A stretch of 64,000 nucleotides of DNA, taken from contig CM043970.1 in the NCBI GenBank assembly GCA_014529385.2, forward strand, positions 40,233,279-40,297,278. Reading direction: 5' to 3'. The translations under genes were made by a program, and so were the position numbers. This document shows, piece by piece, positions 1-11,280 of the stretch. The notes below the pieces were generated by a model that was given only the letters and a program-made list of their open reading frames with translations, searched no databases and had not been told where the DNA came from. Position 1 is the stretch's first letter, and the number at the start of each line of letters is the position of its first letter. This DNA comes from Adiantum capillus-veneris. Its lineage: Eukaryota; Streptophyta; Polypodiopsida; Polypodiales; Pteridaceae.

Positions 1-753
1 GGTGTGGCCCGTTGGTATACGACACCAAACCTTGTAGCAGAGGCTAGCCCACTGGCTGCAAGCCCTCAGGCTCAGGGGTGAGAGAGTTTGGCTTGTGGCC
101 TACCACGTGTTCAGTATTTTCTTGGCTTTATAACCACAAATATTGTTAAGGAGAGCAATTCAAAATAATGGGAGAAGCATTACGTCCCCAAACATCAGGA
201 TGGATGCCTAAACTGTAGCTTTTGGCACCGTCGACCCACGGCCTAATTTTATCATAAGTAGGAATTTAAGCTAGGAAATTACAAAGTAAGCATAGGACGG
301 GTATTGGGGCATCATTGCTAAGCATTTAGATGCATTTAGGGTAAAAAATGACTAGGTCAAAAACTCACCTGTTAATAATCGTAATTTTTGCACTTGACCT
401 AAAGTGAGATTTGAGAGCATAGGCATATGTGCTTAGGTCTTATATACATGTCATGAAGTTTCATAACATTTGGATGTCTTTTGATGCTGTGATGGTTATG
501 ACTTGTTTGCCGATTAGCAATTAGCTTTTGGTGACTTTGTTCATTTGAGTGTAGCTTGTGTTAGATGCGAGTTGTCTATTGTTTTCCAAGAGATTGACAC
601 CCTCTTGTAGCCTCTATGCACTGGTCGAGTCAGGTGCATCCCATGGATTGACAATTATGTTCGTGGTTCTTGCTATGTCTGCAATAAGATAGGAGTGAGG
701 TTAGAAACCCATCCCACAAGAAGCATGAACATTTTGAAATACAAGAAGCATAA
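1..753. other. No gene recognised; decayed repeat sequence
   Basis: I find no open frame, RNA gene or clear repeat boundary here. The sequence is moderately AT-rich. The last 100 bases may belong to the same decayed Copia-like element as the gag fragment that follows, because the reading becomes codon-like just upstream of it, but a TAA at 751 closes that frame. Confidence 0.4.
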
Positions 754-1029
754 CTTACTCAAAGTAAGAAGGGAAACAAAATTCAACTACTATTCTACAT
801 AGGAAGTAGCTCAAAGGAACCTCAAAAGAACACATCCTACAAAGACTCCAAGAAAGGAATTGTATGCACATTTTGTGGCAAAGGAAATCACACGAAGGAA
901 TCATGTTTCCTTAAACAACGGATAAAAGAAATGCACATCGGAGAGTCAGATTTGAAGGATGCAGATGAAGAAAAGACTACCTCATATGAGGCAAACCTTG
1001 TGCATGTGGATGAAGAATGGGACTTCTAA
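754..1029 (+). pseudogene. Copia-like gag fragment with CCHC zinc knuckle
   Basis: An open stretch of about 91 codons ends at TAA 1027-1029 and contains CTFCGKGNHTKESC, a perfect CX2CX4HX4C zinc knuckle of the nucleocapsid type. In LTR retrotransposons this motif packages element RNA into virus-like particles. The knuckle is followed by a short charged, acidic tail, as in Copia (Pseudoviridae) gag just before the protease. No protease, integrase or RT follows; a purine-rich stretch and an LTR-like start appear about 210 bp downstream, so the pol part seems deleted. There is no good ATG and the frame is closed upstream, so this is a remnant, not a gene. Assignment to Copia rather than gypsy rests on the knuckle context and the downstream TGTTGGAAAT start. 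Confidence 0.6.
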
Positions 1030-1240
1030 GGTCTATATAAGCTAGGCAAACGTCTTTTTTGTATCTCAAAACACCTTCTTTTAGTCTACCTAGTATCTCC
1101 CTAAGCTGGATGAACTCTCCTGTTGTATCCACCTAAGAGAACCTCACAATTATAAGCGTGTTGTATCCTTAGAGTGAACCTGGAGTAGGTGTATCACAAG
1201 GAATTTTTTTTAATGCTAGGTCATCAACTTTAAGGAGGTT

Positions 1241-1590
1241 TGTTGGAAATCAAGCCTAATGACCTAGCCTAGGAGTACCTTAGTCCTAGTTTAATATCTG
1301 CATTTTAAGCAAGGCTAAAGGGTTTTTTACTCTTTGGGATCTTTTTACCTTCAACACCCTCAATCCTCTCCCTAAATCACTCCAAGATTAGTTGTAGTCT
1401 TCCAACCTCCCTCTTCCTTATTGGACCCTTCTCATATCACTATAATAACTCCCTAGATATAGGATTTAATCTTCTTATACTCCCTATATATAGGGACATC
1501 CGGTTTGTATCGCTGTGAAAGTTTTTACCAAAAGTTTATTATATCGCTAATTACTTATCATGCCTTGAATCATTCTCTATCAATGTTATT
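1241..1590 (+). mobile_element. Probable Copia-type LTR fragment
   Basis: TGTTGGAAAT at 1241, preceded by the purine-rich ACTTTAAGGAGG, resembles the polypurine tract and LTR start of many plant Copia elements. The 3' boundary is uncertain; it probably lies between 1554 (TTATCA) and about 1590 (TCTATCA). A short ATG frame (ATGGCTACAGATGG, 1599 onward) follows and stops after about 21 codons; it looks like the start of a gag frame. No second LTR copy is visible in the window, so the call depends on motif likeness alone. Confidence 0.35.
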
Positions 1591-1772
1591 AATCTAATAA
1601 TGGCTACAGATGGCCCACCACAAGCTACCCAATCACACCCTCATCAGGCCGTTCTTCTTGACTGAGTCATCCAGCTTGGCTGCTCACAATGCCTAAGGAT
1701 GCGAGGATATTCAGAGCATAGACAAGATCTACATTGGAGACTATATAGAATCATTTAGTGACATCAAGAACA

Positions 1773-1798
1773 CCCCCCCCCCCCCCCCCCCCCCCCCC
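1773..1798 (+). repeat. Poly-C run of 26 bases
   Basis: An uninterrupted run of 26 C (26 G on the other strand). Pure C/G homopolymers this long are rare in plant DNA, where A/T runs dominate. It could form an i-motif or G-quadruplex, and it is a typical place for length error in sequencing. Confidence 0.95.
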
Positions 1799-3175
1799 GA
1801 GAGCTGAACATGGAGGACATTGAAGCCATACTATAGAGACCCATGAGGGCATATGGTTTGAGCTGATGTATTATATGATTAGGACATTGATGATGATGAG
1901 GATATAAATTAGGCTTGCATACCTGCCCACTCTAGGTACTCTAATTTATTTTTATGTTTATGTTATGTTCAATATCTAGGTATGCATTTGTTTTGGTTTT
2001 ATTCCATTTTTGAATATGCTTTACTTGACTTTTTCAAGTTAGATGAATAAGCTTGCCTAGTCTCATCCATTTTGCTCTTCAAAGACATGGAAAGGTCATG
2101 TAAGAGCAAAGAATTTTGGGTCGCAATGTACCATATACACTTTAGCATTATGCAGTCATGGAATTATATGTAAGGTTCTTTGTCACATGGGATACAACAT
2201 GGTCTAGGAACTCAAGGAGTTTGGTATGGAACAAGGTTAATGAGGGTCCCTCTCACTCACATTGCAGAGTGTTTGTAGTTACATCCACACACAAGTAAAT
2301 CTTGTACTTGAAGGACATTTTTTTACCGGACATCCTTATGTGAAACATATTCCACGTGTGGAGAATATGAGTCTCTTGATTTAGCACTGGTGACTACTAT
2401 TTCAATTATATATTGTGACAAAGTCTCCATGTGCTGGCCAAATCTGTTTGTTAGACCATTTTTAACACACTGTATCAAGAAAAATTTCAGTGGAAAAAAT
2501 TGTCAGATACTTAGAATGACTTGTTAAGGTTACAAGTGCTGCTAAACAAAATTAATAGATGGTTGTTTATGCATTTCATTATTTGTACCTAGAAGTGACT
2601 TATGTTTCACTTTCTCTTATGGTTCAAATGTTTCAGCAAGGCTTGCAAATGATTGCAATAGAAAGTATTTACTTTCTTTTAAGGACTATTTACACTCCTC
2701 TTTCATGTGTGCTATGAGCATCACATCCATAAGTATTGGCAAGTATGATAATTGATATGCAAGTTCAAGTATGTTTTTGCTAAATGCATGCACACTAGAT
2801 GTTATGCTCTCTAGTGTTTAGCAAAGGCTGATTTGGAGTGGCAAGCACATTCATGACATAGATCTAACAATCACTAGCAGAGGTCATGGCTCGGTTTTGG
2901 GTGCTTGTGGATATTTCAAGTTAACCAAGATGGTTATTCATAACATTTTTGATTCCTCAGCAATGTCTTAAGGCACTCTGATCCGTATTTATGAGTCATT
3001 TTGGAAGACTGTTTGTAAGTGGTAGGGAAACACACCTCAATATTGTCATTTATCCAAAGTGGATAAACAAATTACAAGATTAATCTTGTGCTAAAGGATA
3101 TGTAAAACGCATATGTTATCACCAAGCAATCCAATTAGAAAGAATGTATTGCTCTAGTTGGAGTTTTCTAACCAG
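1799..3175. other. No gene recognised
   Basis: About 1.4 kb of AT-rich sequence without open frames above background, microsatellites or clear repeats. It is the left flank of the chromovirus insertion; the same type of sequence resumes after 9114. Confidence 0.5.
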
Positions 3176-3181
3176 AAGGTA
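3176..3181. repeat. Target-site duplication, left copy (AAGGTA)
   Basis: AAGGTA lies directly before the 5' LTR and again at 9109-9114, separated from the 3' LTR end by one extra T. Gypsy integrases usually make 5-bp duplications; the extra base may be a small insertion, or the true duplication is AGGTA with an end shifted by mutation. Confidence 0.55.
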
Positions 3182-3304
3182 TGTAAGGACATGGGTCCTA
3201 CGGGCAAGGCCACCGGCACGGCCAGACAGTGTGTACGCTAGGGGGAGGCTATAAGATAACACGGTTGGGTGGAGACTAGCACACACATCACCACCGCCCT
3301 TTCA
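3182..3304 (+). repeat. 5' LTR of chromovirus
   Basis: Starts TGTAAGGACATGGG and ends CCCTTTCA, so it has the usual TG...CA ends. It is 123 bp, the same length as the 3' copy, with about 93% identity by eye. A weak TATA-like stretch (GCTATAAGATAA) lies near the middle. Confidence 0.88.
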
Positions 3305-3305
3305 C

Positions 3306-3317
3306 TGGTATCCAAGC
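3306..3317 (+). promoter_or_regulatory. Primer binding site (initiator-Met tRNA type)
   Basis: TGGTATCCAAGC begins one base after the LTR. It is close to TGGTATCAGAGC, the complement of the 3' end of initiator methionine tRNA used by many gypsy elements to prime minus-strand DNA. Its position fixes the 3' end of the LTR. Confidence 0.75.
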
Positions 3318-4047
3318 TATTTTTGTTAAAGAGAAAAATGGGGGTTGCATGTGCATGCGATGTGCTGCCTCTCTCCCATGATCTGCAGATAACGACATCT
3401 TTGCCGTGCAGCAAAAGAAGGCAAACATAGTTTCTTGCGCACAGCGTGTAAAGCCAGACAGTGACCACGGTTGCCTCATCTACGTCCTTCACAATGGGCG
3501 ACTAAGGCGGGAAACCAAGGAAAACTCGATCGACAACTCTACGGCACCGAGGCTCCAAGGGCTTCCGTTGGCATCGTTGGTTGCATGCATAGGAAGGCCT
3601 GCTTAACCCTTGCATAAAGGAGGGTTGAACCCACCCCATAAGGATAAGAGGCCAACACTTTACCATCAGGCTATTGACGCTTGTTGTGTATAACAAGGAA
3701 AGATAGCATACTTGTGTTGAAAAGAAAGCTAGAAGGAAAGGGAAAGCTTAAAACTTCAAGGAAGTAGTTTACCCTTCATTTTCCCATCTTCGAGGAAGTC
3801 AAGTTTTCCTCAAAAAAATCTTTCTTCCTCAAAGAGGTAGCTTCAAAGTGAACAAAATCCTTCACAAAAACAACGATTTTTTGTGAAGAATCAACAAAGG
3901 TGTTTTTACAATGAACGACATGTGAACTGCTACAATTTCCGCAAGGTGAGGTTTGCATGCAACACAAATCGCGGAGCATAAAAAACACATAGACTTCAAT
4001 TGCACAAGGTAGAAGTTGATTTTTTTTCTCTCTCTTTACATTAGTGT
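3318..4047 (+). other. 5' leader of chromovirus, no gene
   Basis: About 730 bp between primer binding site and gag. Short open frames on both strands overlap each other and have no family signature. A T-rich tract at 4020-4035 lies just before the gag start. Confidence 0.55.
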
Positions 4048-5176
4048 GTGTTTACCATGGCCAATGAGGATATCCCACCTACACAAACTTTTGATTTTGA
4101 GCACGTAGATCAAAATCAGGGCACCACGTGTGCTGCTGATACTAATATTCATGACGATGATGATCTAGGAGATCATGGCCTTGTAGATATGGTTGCTTTC
4201 AAGACTTTGGAAAATCACCAAAGTATACTTGACCGCAACCTCTCTGCACTCAATACAAATGTTACAAATCTTATCGAGCTACTTGTGAAATTTATGAATT
4301 CATAGATGGCTCAAGGAGCCACAAGTGGCACGGTTCAAGGGAACCAAGCTCGCATGACTCAAGGGGTCCAAGAGAGAAGTGCTTCAAAAGATGCAGAAGG
4401 TAGCAATGCATTACTTACGAATATCACCATACCAGAGTTTCACGGGGAAGAGCGTGATCGCAACAAGGATGCGGTCAATAAGTTCTTACACAAATGGAGT
4501 GATATTCATAGATTGAGACACACCCCAGATATAAAGACGGCTATGGAAACAAGTCTATCTCTTAAAGGCAAGGCCTATAAGTGGTGGATGCCATTTCCAA
4601 TAGATGCTCGTCCTTCGTCTTGGGCTGCGTTTCAAGCTTCTTTCTCCAAAGAGTTTATGGACTCCAATGAAGAAGATAAAAATTGGTTAGCATGGGATGC
4701 ATGCCGCATGTCTAGCCTCTCTCTCACATAGTACCTTTCCAAGTATCAGGAAATCATATTAAAACTAGAAGGTCTAGATGAATTCCAAAACACATGGGGT
4801 TTTAATAGGGGTCTTGACAAAGACTATCGTCTTTATGTCAAGACCCAACATCCAAAAACTTTGGAAGAAGCCATCCATCATGCCCAAAGATATGATGATG
4901 ACCAAGAGAGAAAAGGAAATGTTCCCTACTCTAAGAATAAATTTTCTAAGGGCAATGTGGCTAAGAGCCAATGGTGAGGTAGATCTCCCACACATTCCAA
5001 GAGGAATAAGAGACAATCCCTCTCCATGCCCACAAGAGGCTAAGAAGCCTAAGCAATCACAAGATACTCCACGTGGGTCTCTCAACACTGCTGATTTTGA
5101 GCTTGCAAAGAAACACAATTTGTGTTTTAGATGTCTTTCGAACCAACATAACAAGAAAGATTGTCCTCTTTTGTAG
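4048..5176 (+). pseudogene. Chromovirus gag (nucleocapsid/capsid), broken
   Basis: One frame runs from ATG 4048 with TAG at 4303 and 4729 and TGA near 4974, then shifts frame and reaches TAG 5174-5176. The middle part (about 4430-4900) has the retrotransposon gag core: a W-rich helix region (YKWW), AAFQASFSKEF, then RGLDKDYRLYV and TLEEAIHHAQRYDDD. The end carries CFRCLSNQHNKKDC, a CX2CX4HX4C zinc knuckle. Gag builds the virus-like particle and binds RNA in the cytoplasm. The protease frame follows at once. The N-terminal 85 codons are acidic and do not resemble a known domain. Confidence 0.82.
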
Positions 5177-5619
5177 GGCAAAGAAAAGGCCATGCACACG
5201 GTGCAACACCTCACATTAGATTATCTCCTAAATATTGTGTTGTAGAGGTTCTTCATATGGAAGAAAATCACAAGTGTTGTGTGCCTGCTTCAATGTGGCA
5301 ATCCACCTTTGGCCCCCATGATTTGATTCGCACGCATGAAACTATTAACGGAGAATGTGTTTGTATTTTAGTGGATGAGGGTGCAACTCATAACTTCTTC
5401 AACTATAAGCTAGTCAAGAAATTGAAGCTTACACAGACTCCCTGCTCCCACAAGTATGTGGTAGAGAAGATGTCTGGGAATGATAAAGAAGTATGGGACA
5501 TGATAGTTCAAGGGGTTGAGCTTATTGTTCAAGATCAGACGATGACCCTTGACTTCCAAGTTATGAACATGGACTGTGCTGATGTAGTTTTAGGACACGG
5601 GAGTGGCTACATGGTTTAG
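5161..5619 (+). pseudogene. Chromovirus aspartic protease
   Basis: The motif VDEGATHNFFN matches the retropepsin active site, normally D-S/T-G-A-T-H; here the central residue is E, which would be unusual for an active enzyme. The frame continues to CADVVLGHGSG, matching the second conserved protease strand (VLG), after which the normal Trp is lost and the frame ends at TAG. It overlaps the gag end by 16 bases in another frame. Its role is to cut the gag-pol polyprotein. Confidence 0.75.
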
Positions 5620-6102
5620 GAAACACAATGCACACTAGTTATGAACACAACTCCTTATCCTTTATGGCCAATGGTAAACATGTGCTTTTGCTTGGTGAGA
5701 AAAATATACCATCTGCACCTCTTATATGTATATCCGAGCTTTCTATTTTGCAGAAAGAAAATTTAATAGATAAAGTCTTTTTGTGTTACTACTTGTCTCC
5801 AAGTCTTGTGAATTCTCAAAAGAAAAGTGTTGTGAATTCTAGTAATGGTATGCAAAGTGCAATGAATTCTAATGATAAGAAAAGTGTTAACAAATCTAAC
5901 AAGCAAAGTGCTCTCAATTCTAATTCTATAGAGCAACGTGCAACTGTTGTAAAACAAAAGTTATAGGAATTACAAGATTCTCATCCCAGTATAACTCTAG
6001 CTTACTTTCTCCTTTTGCACGGCAAAAGCTGACTCACTTACTCATGTAGTATAGTGATGTATTCTCAAGTGATTTACCGCCGGGTTTACCCCTACACGTG
6101 AT
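5620..6102 (+). other. Linker between protease and RT, decayed
   Basis: An open frame of 112 codons (5628-5966) is rich in Asn, Ser and Lys, with the short repeat NSN/KKSVN and no catalytic motif. It is in the place where the protease C-terminus joins RT and is probably degenerate, partly expanded pol sequence. Confidence 0.45.
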
Positions 6103-7125
6103 ATGCAGCATGGCATAGATGTCTTGCCAGGCACTAAACCGGTGAGTAAACCACCTTATTGTATGAGTGCTAAATAAGCCAAGGAGGTTGAGAGTCAGTT
6201 GGCTGACTACCTTGCACATGGTTTCATTAGACCTAGCACTTCGCCTTGGGCATCAGCAATTCTATTGGTAAAAAAGAAAGATGGTACTATACACATGTGT
6301 GTAGATTATCATGGATTAAATGCCATAATCATCAAGAACAAGTATCCTCTGCCTCGAGTCGATGAGTTGTTTGATCAACTCCATGGAGCAAGATACTATA
6401 CAAAGATAGATATTCGTTCAGGATACCACCAGGTGTGTATCCTTTTGCAAGATATATCCAAAACTACCTTTAGAACACGGTTCATGCATTTTGAATTTTT
6501 GGTTATACCTTTTGGTCTAACCAATGCTCTAGCTACATTTATGACACTCATGGATAGTGTCTTACGTCCCTATCTTGGAAAATTTGTTGTGGTTTTCCTT
6601 GATGACATTCTCATTTACACTAAGACTGAAGATGAACACATAGAACACTTACGATTAGTGTTCGAACAACTACGAGCTCACACAGTATATGCTAAGCAAA
6701 GAAAGTGTGATTTCTTTAAAACAGAGTTACATTACCTCACTCATGTGATCTCTTATTCTGGCATCAAAATGGACATTGACAAGGTCACTGATATTCTTCG
6801 ATGGCCATATCCCAACACGGTTCAGGAGCTTCAAATATTTTTAGGCATGGCTGGATTTTATCAGCAGTATATCTATGATTATGCCAAAAGTTTTGTTCCT
6901 ATGACGAATCAAGTTATAGCAAAAGGTAAGACCTTTTCTTGGGAAGAAGCCCAAAAACGCAGTTTTGAACAGCTCAAGGTAGCTATAGCCACTGCTCCCA
7001 TCCTAGCAATCATTGACCCACTTAAGCCGTTTGTGGTAGAGATTGATGCTAGTGATAAAGCAATTGGTGAGGTACTTATCCAGGAGGGAAGACCTATAGA
7101 CTTTGAAAGTAAAAAGTTAGATTGA
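6103..7125 (+). pseudogene. Chromovirus reverse transcriptase
   Basis: The RT begins around QHGIDVLPGTKPV (near 6103), has one TAG before 6199, then runs open to TGA 7123. Palm motifs in order: CVDYHGLNAI, YTKIDIRSGYHQV (first catalytic Asp), FVIPFGLTNA-type sequence, then VVVFLDDILIYTK, where FLDD is the catalytic YXDD box of this group. The thumb/connection motif FLGMAGFYQQYI follows, then the RNase H start VVEIDASD. Both catalytic positions are intact, so inactivation comes from the stops. RT copies element RNA into DNA in the particle. Confidence 0.9.
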
Positions 7126-7383
7126 GCTCAACAGAATTATTCTGTCTATGAGAGAGAGCTCTACGCCATAATTCATGCTTTACAAAAGTGGCCACACTAT
7201 TTATATGGTGCCAAGTTTGAAGTAGTTTTTGACCATGAGATTATCAAGTGGTTTACTACTCAAACGGACTTGAAGGGCCGTAAAGCTAGATGGGTCAAAA
7301 TCTTTCAAGATTATGATTGTAAGCTACAATATCGCAAGGGGCGATATAATGTAGTAGCGGATGCCCTAAGTCGGATGCCCTAA
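7126..7383 (+). pseudogene. Chromovirus RNase H, C-terminal part
   Basis: It continues the RT frame after the TGA at 7123. Motifs: QNYSVYERELYAIIHAL (catalytic Glu), VVFDHEIIKWF (catalytic Asp), and VVADALSRMP at the end. RNase H removes the RNA strand during reverse transcription. Right after ADALSR the reading is thrown out of frame by a 14-bp tandem duplication at 7359-7393. Confidence 0.82.
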
Positions 7384-7393
7384 GTCGGATGCC
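7359..7393 (+). repeat. 14-bp tandem duplication inside pol
   Basis: GGATGCCCTAAGTC occurs twice head to tail, followed by a further GGATGCC. Fourteen is not a multiple of three, so the duplication shifts the pol frame at the RNase H to integrase junction. It looks like replication slippage or a repaired double-strand break. Confidence 0.9.
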
Positions 7394-7597
7394 TCAGATT
7401 AATTCACTTGCTTTTACAGAAATAAAGAGTGGATTTTTTGAGTCATTACGTAGCAAGTGTTCACAGGATCAATCATATGCTAAAGTGTGGAGTGTAGTTT
7501 TATAAAGGGACCCGTCACACTCACATGTCTCTGTATAGCTAGATCAACATGTCTCTGCACGCCATATAAAAAATCCAACACACAGAGCTCCACCCCT

Positions 7598-8760
7598 ACT
7601 CAGGAAGAGCTTAAGTGATGGAATAATTTTTCCATTCATGATGGCTACTTACTCCACAAGGGTAGAGTATGTGTGCCAAAGGACTCAGACACTAGGCACC
7701 AAATCTTATTTGAGTGTCACGATAGTCCATGTGCTGGTCATCCAGGTATTCGTAAGACGTATGCCTTAGTTTGACGGTAATTTTATTGGCCGGGATGACA
7801 TCATGATGTTCAAGAGTACGTACTAAACCTCCAACAGTGCCAAGTTAATAAGGCAGAGCACCTCAAGGTAGGTGGCCTTTTACATCCTTTAGAGATTCCA
7901 CAAGGTAAGTGGGAGAGTAACTCTATGGATTTTGTAGTTGGACTACCTACTACAAATCATGGCCATGATGCCATATGGGTAATTGTAGACCGTCTCACAA
8001 ACATGGGTCGATTCATTCCCACTAAGACTATGGTTAAGACACCAGAATTAGCACAGCTATTTGTAGAGAATATATATTGACTCTACGGGCTTCCAGCTAG
8101 TATCATTAGTGACAAAGATCAAAAGTTAGATAATCACTTTTGGAGAGCTGTGTTTCAAAAGTTGGAAATTAAACTTAATATAAGTACAACTGATCATCCA
8201 AAAAGAGATGGTCAAAATGAAAGAGTTAATCAAGTGCTAGAGGATATGCTACGAGCGTACATTAGCAAGAAGCAAACCAATTGGGACGACTACTTACCTA
8301 TATTGGAATTTGCTTATAATAGTTCAAAGCATGTGACTACATGGTTTAGTCCATTTATGCTTTTGTATGGATTTCAACCTAGATCACTCGTTACGGTGGG
8401 GTTGGCTAAGAAGAAGATACAAGAAGCAAAGGATTTTCTCTGAGACCATTTTGACATGCTTTGAGTTTCTCAACAGAATGTTAGACAAGTTCAAGATCGA
8501 TATAAGAAGTACGCAGATGAGCATTGTCGTCTTGCTACTTTTAAAGAAGGAGACAAGGTTTTCCTCAAGTTCCAGAGCATTCAAAAAGTTTGAAGACCAA
8601 AAAAGTTGCTAAACTTTCACCACGCTATTGTGGACCGTTTACCATTCTCAAACGTATAGGTCAAGTGGCCTATAAGTTAGCTCTTCCAGATCACTTTCCT
8701 ATTATCATGTTAGCCATTTACGAAAACAGCTAGGACAGAATGATAATGTCATTGACGTAG
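7598..8760 (+). pseudogene. Chromovirus integrase, broken
   Basis: The reading shows HDSPCAGHPGIRKTYALV (H..H half of the zinc domain), a worn CX2C half (only LQQCQVNKA remains), then the DDE core: NSMDFVVGLPTTNHG (first Asp), SIISDKDQKLDNHFW (second Asp) and HPKRDGQNERVNQVLED (Glu). These are the integrase steps that insert the DNA copy into the chromosome. At least five stops and two frame changes are present. The C-terminal part (8440-8760) is readable in pieces, for example TKKVAKLSPRYCGPF. Confidence 0.85.
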
Positions 8761-8762
8761 GT

Positions 8763-8984
8763 GTGCTAGTTGACCTTATCAAACCGCCAAGCATCCCTCA
8801 TGAGCCCGAAAAGATTTTGGATTCTCATGAGCTTCGCACCAGAGATCATGTCAGACGACAGATGTTGGTAAAATGGCTAGATAGACCTGAAGAAGGTTCT
8901 ACATGGGAGAATGTCTCTGCACTTAAGAAACATTTTCTTACGTTTGTTTTTGAGGACAAAAATGATTCTCCAAGGAGGGGGTAA
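8763..8984 (+). pseudogene. Integrase C-terminal chromodomain
   Basis: The last open stretch ends at TAA 8982 and contains QMLVKWLDRPEEGSTWEN, the typical chromodomain strand-helix pattern (VKW...P.EE.TWE). Chromodomains at this position steer integration towards marked chromatin in chromoviruses. The polypurine tract overlaps its last codons and the 3' LTR begins immediately after, so the element is very compact. Confidence 0.85.
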
Positions 8985-9107
8985 TGTAAGGACATGGGTC
9001 CTATGGGCAAGGCCACCGGCACGGCCGGATAGTGTGTACGCTAGGGGGAGGCTTTAAGATAGCACGGTTGGGTGGAGACTAGCACACGCAATACCACCAC
9101 CCTTTCA
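8985..9107 (+). repeat. 3' LTR of chromovirus
   Basis: Mirror of 3182-3304: TGTAAGGACATGGG to CCCTTTCA, 123 bp. Most differences from the 5' copy are transitions. It is followed by T and then AAGGTA (9109-9114), the right-hand duplication copy. Confidence 0.9.
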
Positions 9108-9541
9108 TAAGGTAAAGCATGTTTGTGGCTAGGTTTAGTCTTTTCATGTTTAAGTCAGGTTCTCAACCTTGAACACTAGTTATGGTGGGGTTGTTTACTG
9201 ATGTGCTAAGATAACAAGTCAAGGACTTATACCTTATTGATGAGAAACATCAGCCTGTTACTTTCATGGAAAGTGAAAAGAGGTACTCTTTTGAGTACAT
9301 CTTAGTTGTGATAACTTGTTTAGCATACTCAAGTGAGTTCTAAATGGGGTTTACACGCTATGTTGCTTATGGGCCGGTTACACAATACGGTTACAAAGGG
9401 AATCAATGTAGAAAATCAAGACGTTATTCTTGACTTCATTGAACCTTCTATCGAACCATGTTCTGATCAAACAAATAATTGGATCCATGAAGGATGCCAC
9501 TATGGAAAACATTAATGTTCTTATGAAGATACACATTAGGG

Positions 9542-9993
9542 AAAATTTGGACCCTCAAAGGGGCCCTATAAGAACTTTGACTTTCTCTCTCTTGTCCAAA
9601 ACTGGTGCACAATAAAATTTTTACAAATGAAATCAATACTTGTTGGACCTTTTGGATTTAGAATGTACTCATTGAGATCTATCCATTGGTATATAGCATG
9701 CCATGAGATTCCTTATATTCTAGAAGGTTCCATTTTTTGATGTGACAACTCTGTTTTATAAATGGAATCTCTCCCCACATTTTAGTTTCAGTGGGGAGGC
9801 CATATTTCTACAAATCAACTCCAAATTTATCGGAGTTTGTGGATTTAAAACCTACTTTCTAAGTCTTTCCAATGATATGCTGGTTGATAGGGTTTCGAAA
9901 AAGCATTCATGGACTTCACTAACGGTTGCTCACTCTGGACATAAGAGACAAAGTCAAGCATCCTTATAGGGCCCCTTTGAGACTCCAAATTTT
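9542..9993. repeat. Inverted repeat pair, about 62-bp arms
   Basis: The left arm (about 9542-9604) and the right arm (about 9933-9993) are reverse complements at roughly 80% identity; shared cores are CAAAGGGGCCCTATAAG and its complement CTTATAGGGCCCCTTTG. Arms are about 330 bp apart and the interior is not symmetrical. It could be a decayed foldback or MITE, or two copies of a repeat in opposite orientation. I see no clear duplication outside the arms. Confidence 0.6.
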
Positions 9994-10007
9994 TCGTAAC
10001 GACCACT

Positions 10008-10215
10008 TTTTTTGCTTTGAGGACAAAAATGCTTCTCCAAGGGGGGAGTAATGCCAGGCCTAGAGTCAGACTGGGCACGCCAAGGGCCAAGATAGAGCCA
10101 TGCGATCAAGGGGGCATGGTCGGGTGGAGAGTTGCAAGTTTTAGTCCCCTCAGTCTCACATATGTGGGTAGGGAGAGAGGGCGTGAGAACCGATCTATAC
10201 AGGTAGGTTTGTGAA
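10008..10215 (+). mobile_element. Fragment of a second chromovirus: pol end, polypurine tract, LTR start
   Basis: GAGGACAAAAATGCTTCTCC and the tract AAGGGGGGAG followed by TAATGCCAGG match the 3' end of the chromovirus at 8950-8985 (GAGGACAAAAATGATTCTCC, AAGGAGGGGG, TAATGTAAGG). The LTR part that follows keeps similar words (TGGGCACGCCAAGGGCCAAG; TCGGGTGGAGAGT compared with TTGGGTGGAGACT). This is a related but different family. It is cut off by the GA microsatellite. Confidence 0.7.

Positions 10216-11280
<1,065 letters not shown>

Larger units (their letters stand above)
3182..9107 (+). mobile_element. Ty3/gypsy chromovirus with very short LTRs (5.9 kb, decayed)
   Basis: A complete but mutated LTR retrotransposon of 5,926 bp. 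Two 123-bp LTRs (3182-3304, 8985-9107) differ at about nine positions. A primer binding site follows the 5' LTR, a polypurine tract (CCAAGGAGGGGG) precedes the 3' LTR, and AAGGTA occurs next to both ends. Coding order is gag, protease, RT, RNase H, integrase, then a chromodomain, which defines chromoviruses within Ty3/gypsy. The whole pol is broken by stops and frameshifts, so it cannot move by itself. Small size and short LTRs recall the Reina-type chromoviruses, though 123 bp is short even for those. The lineage is an inference and needs an RT phylogeny. Confidence 0.9.

Noticed and set aside
9542-9993. Inverted arms as a clean MITE
   Set aside because: No target duplication found outside the arms and the arms are only about 80% alike.
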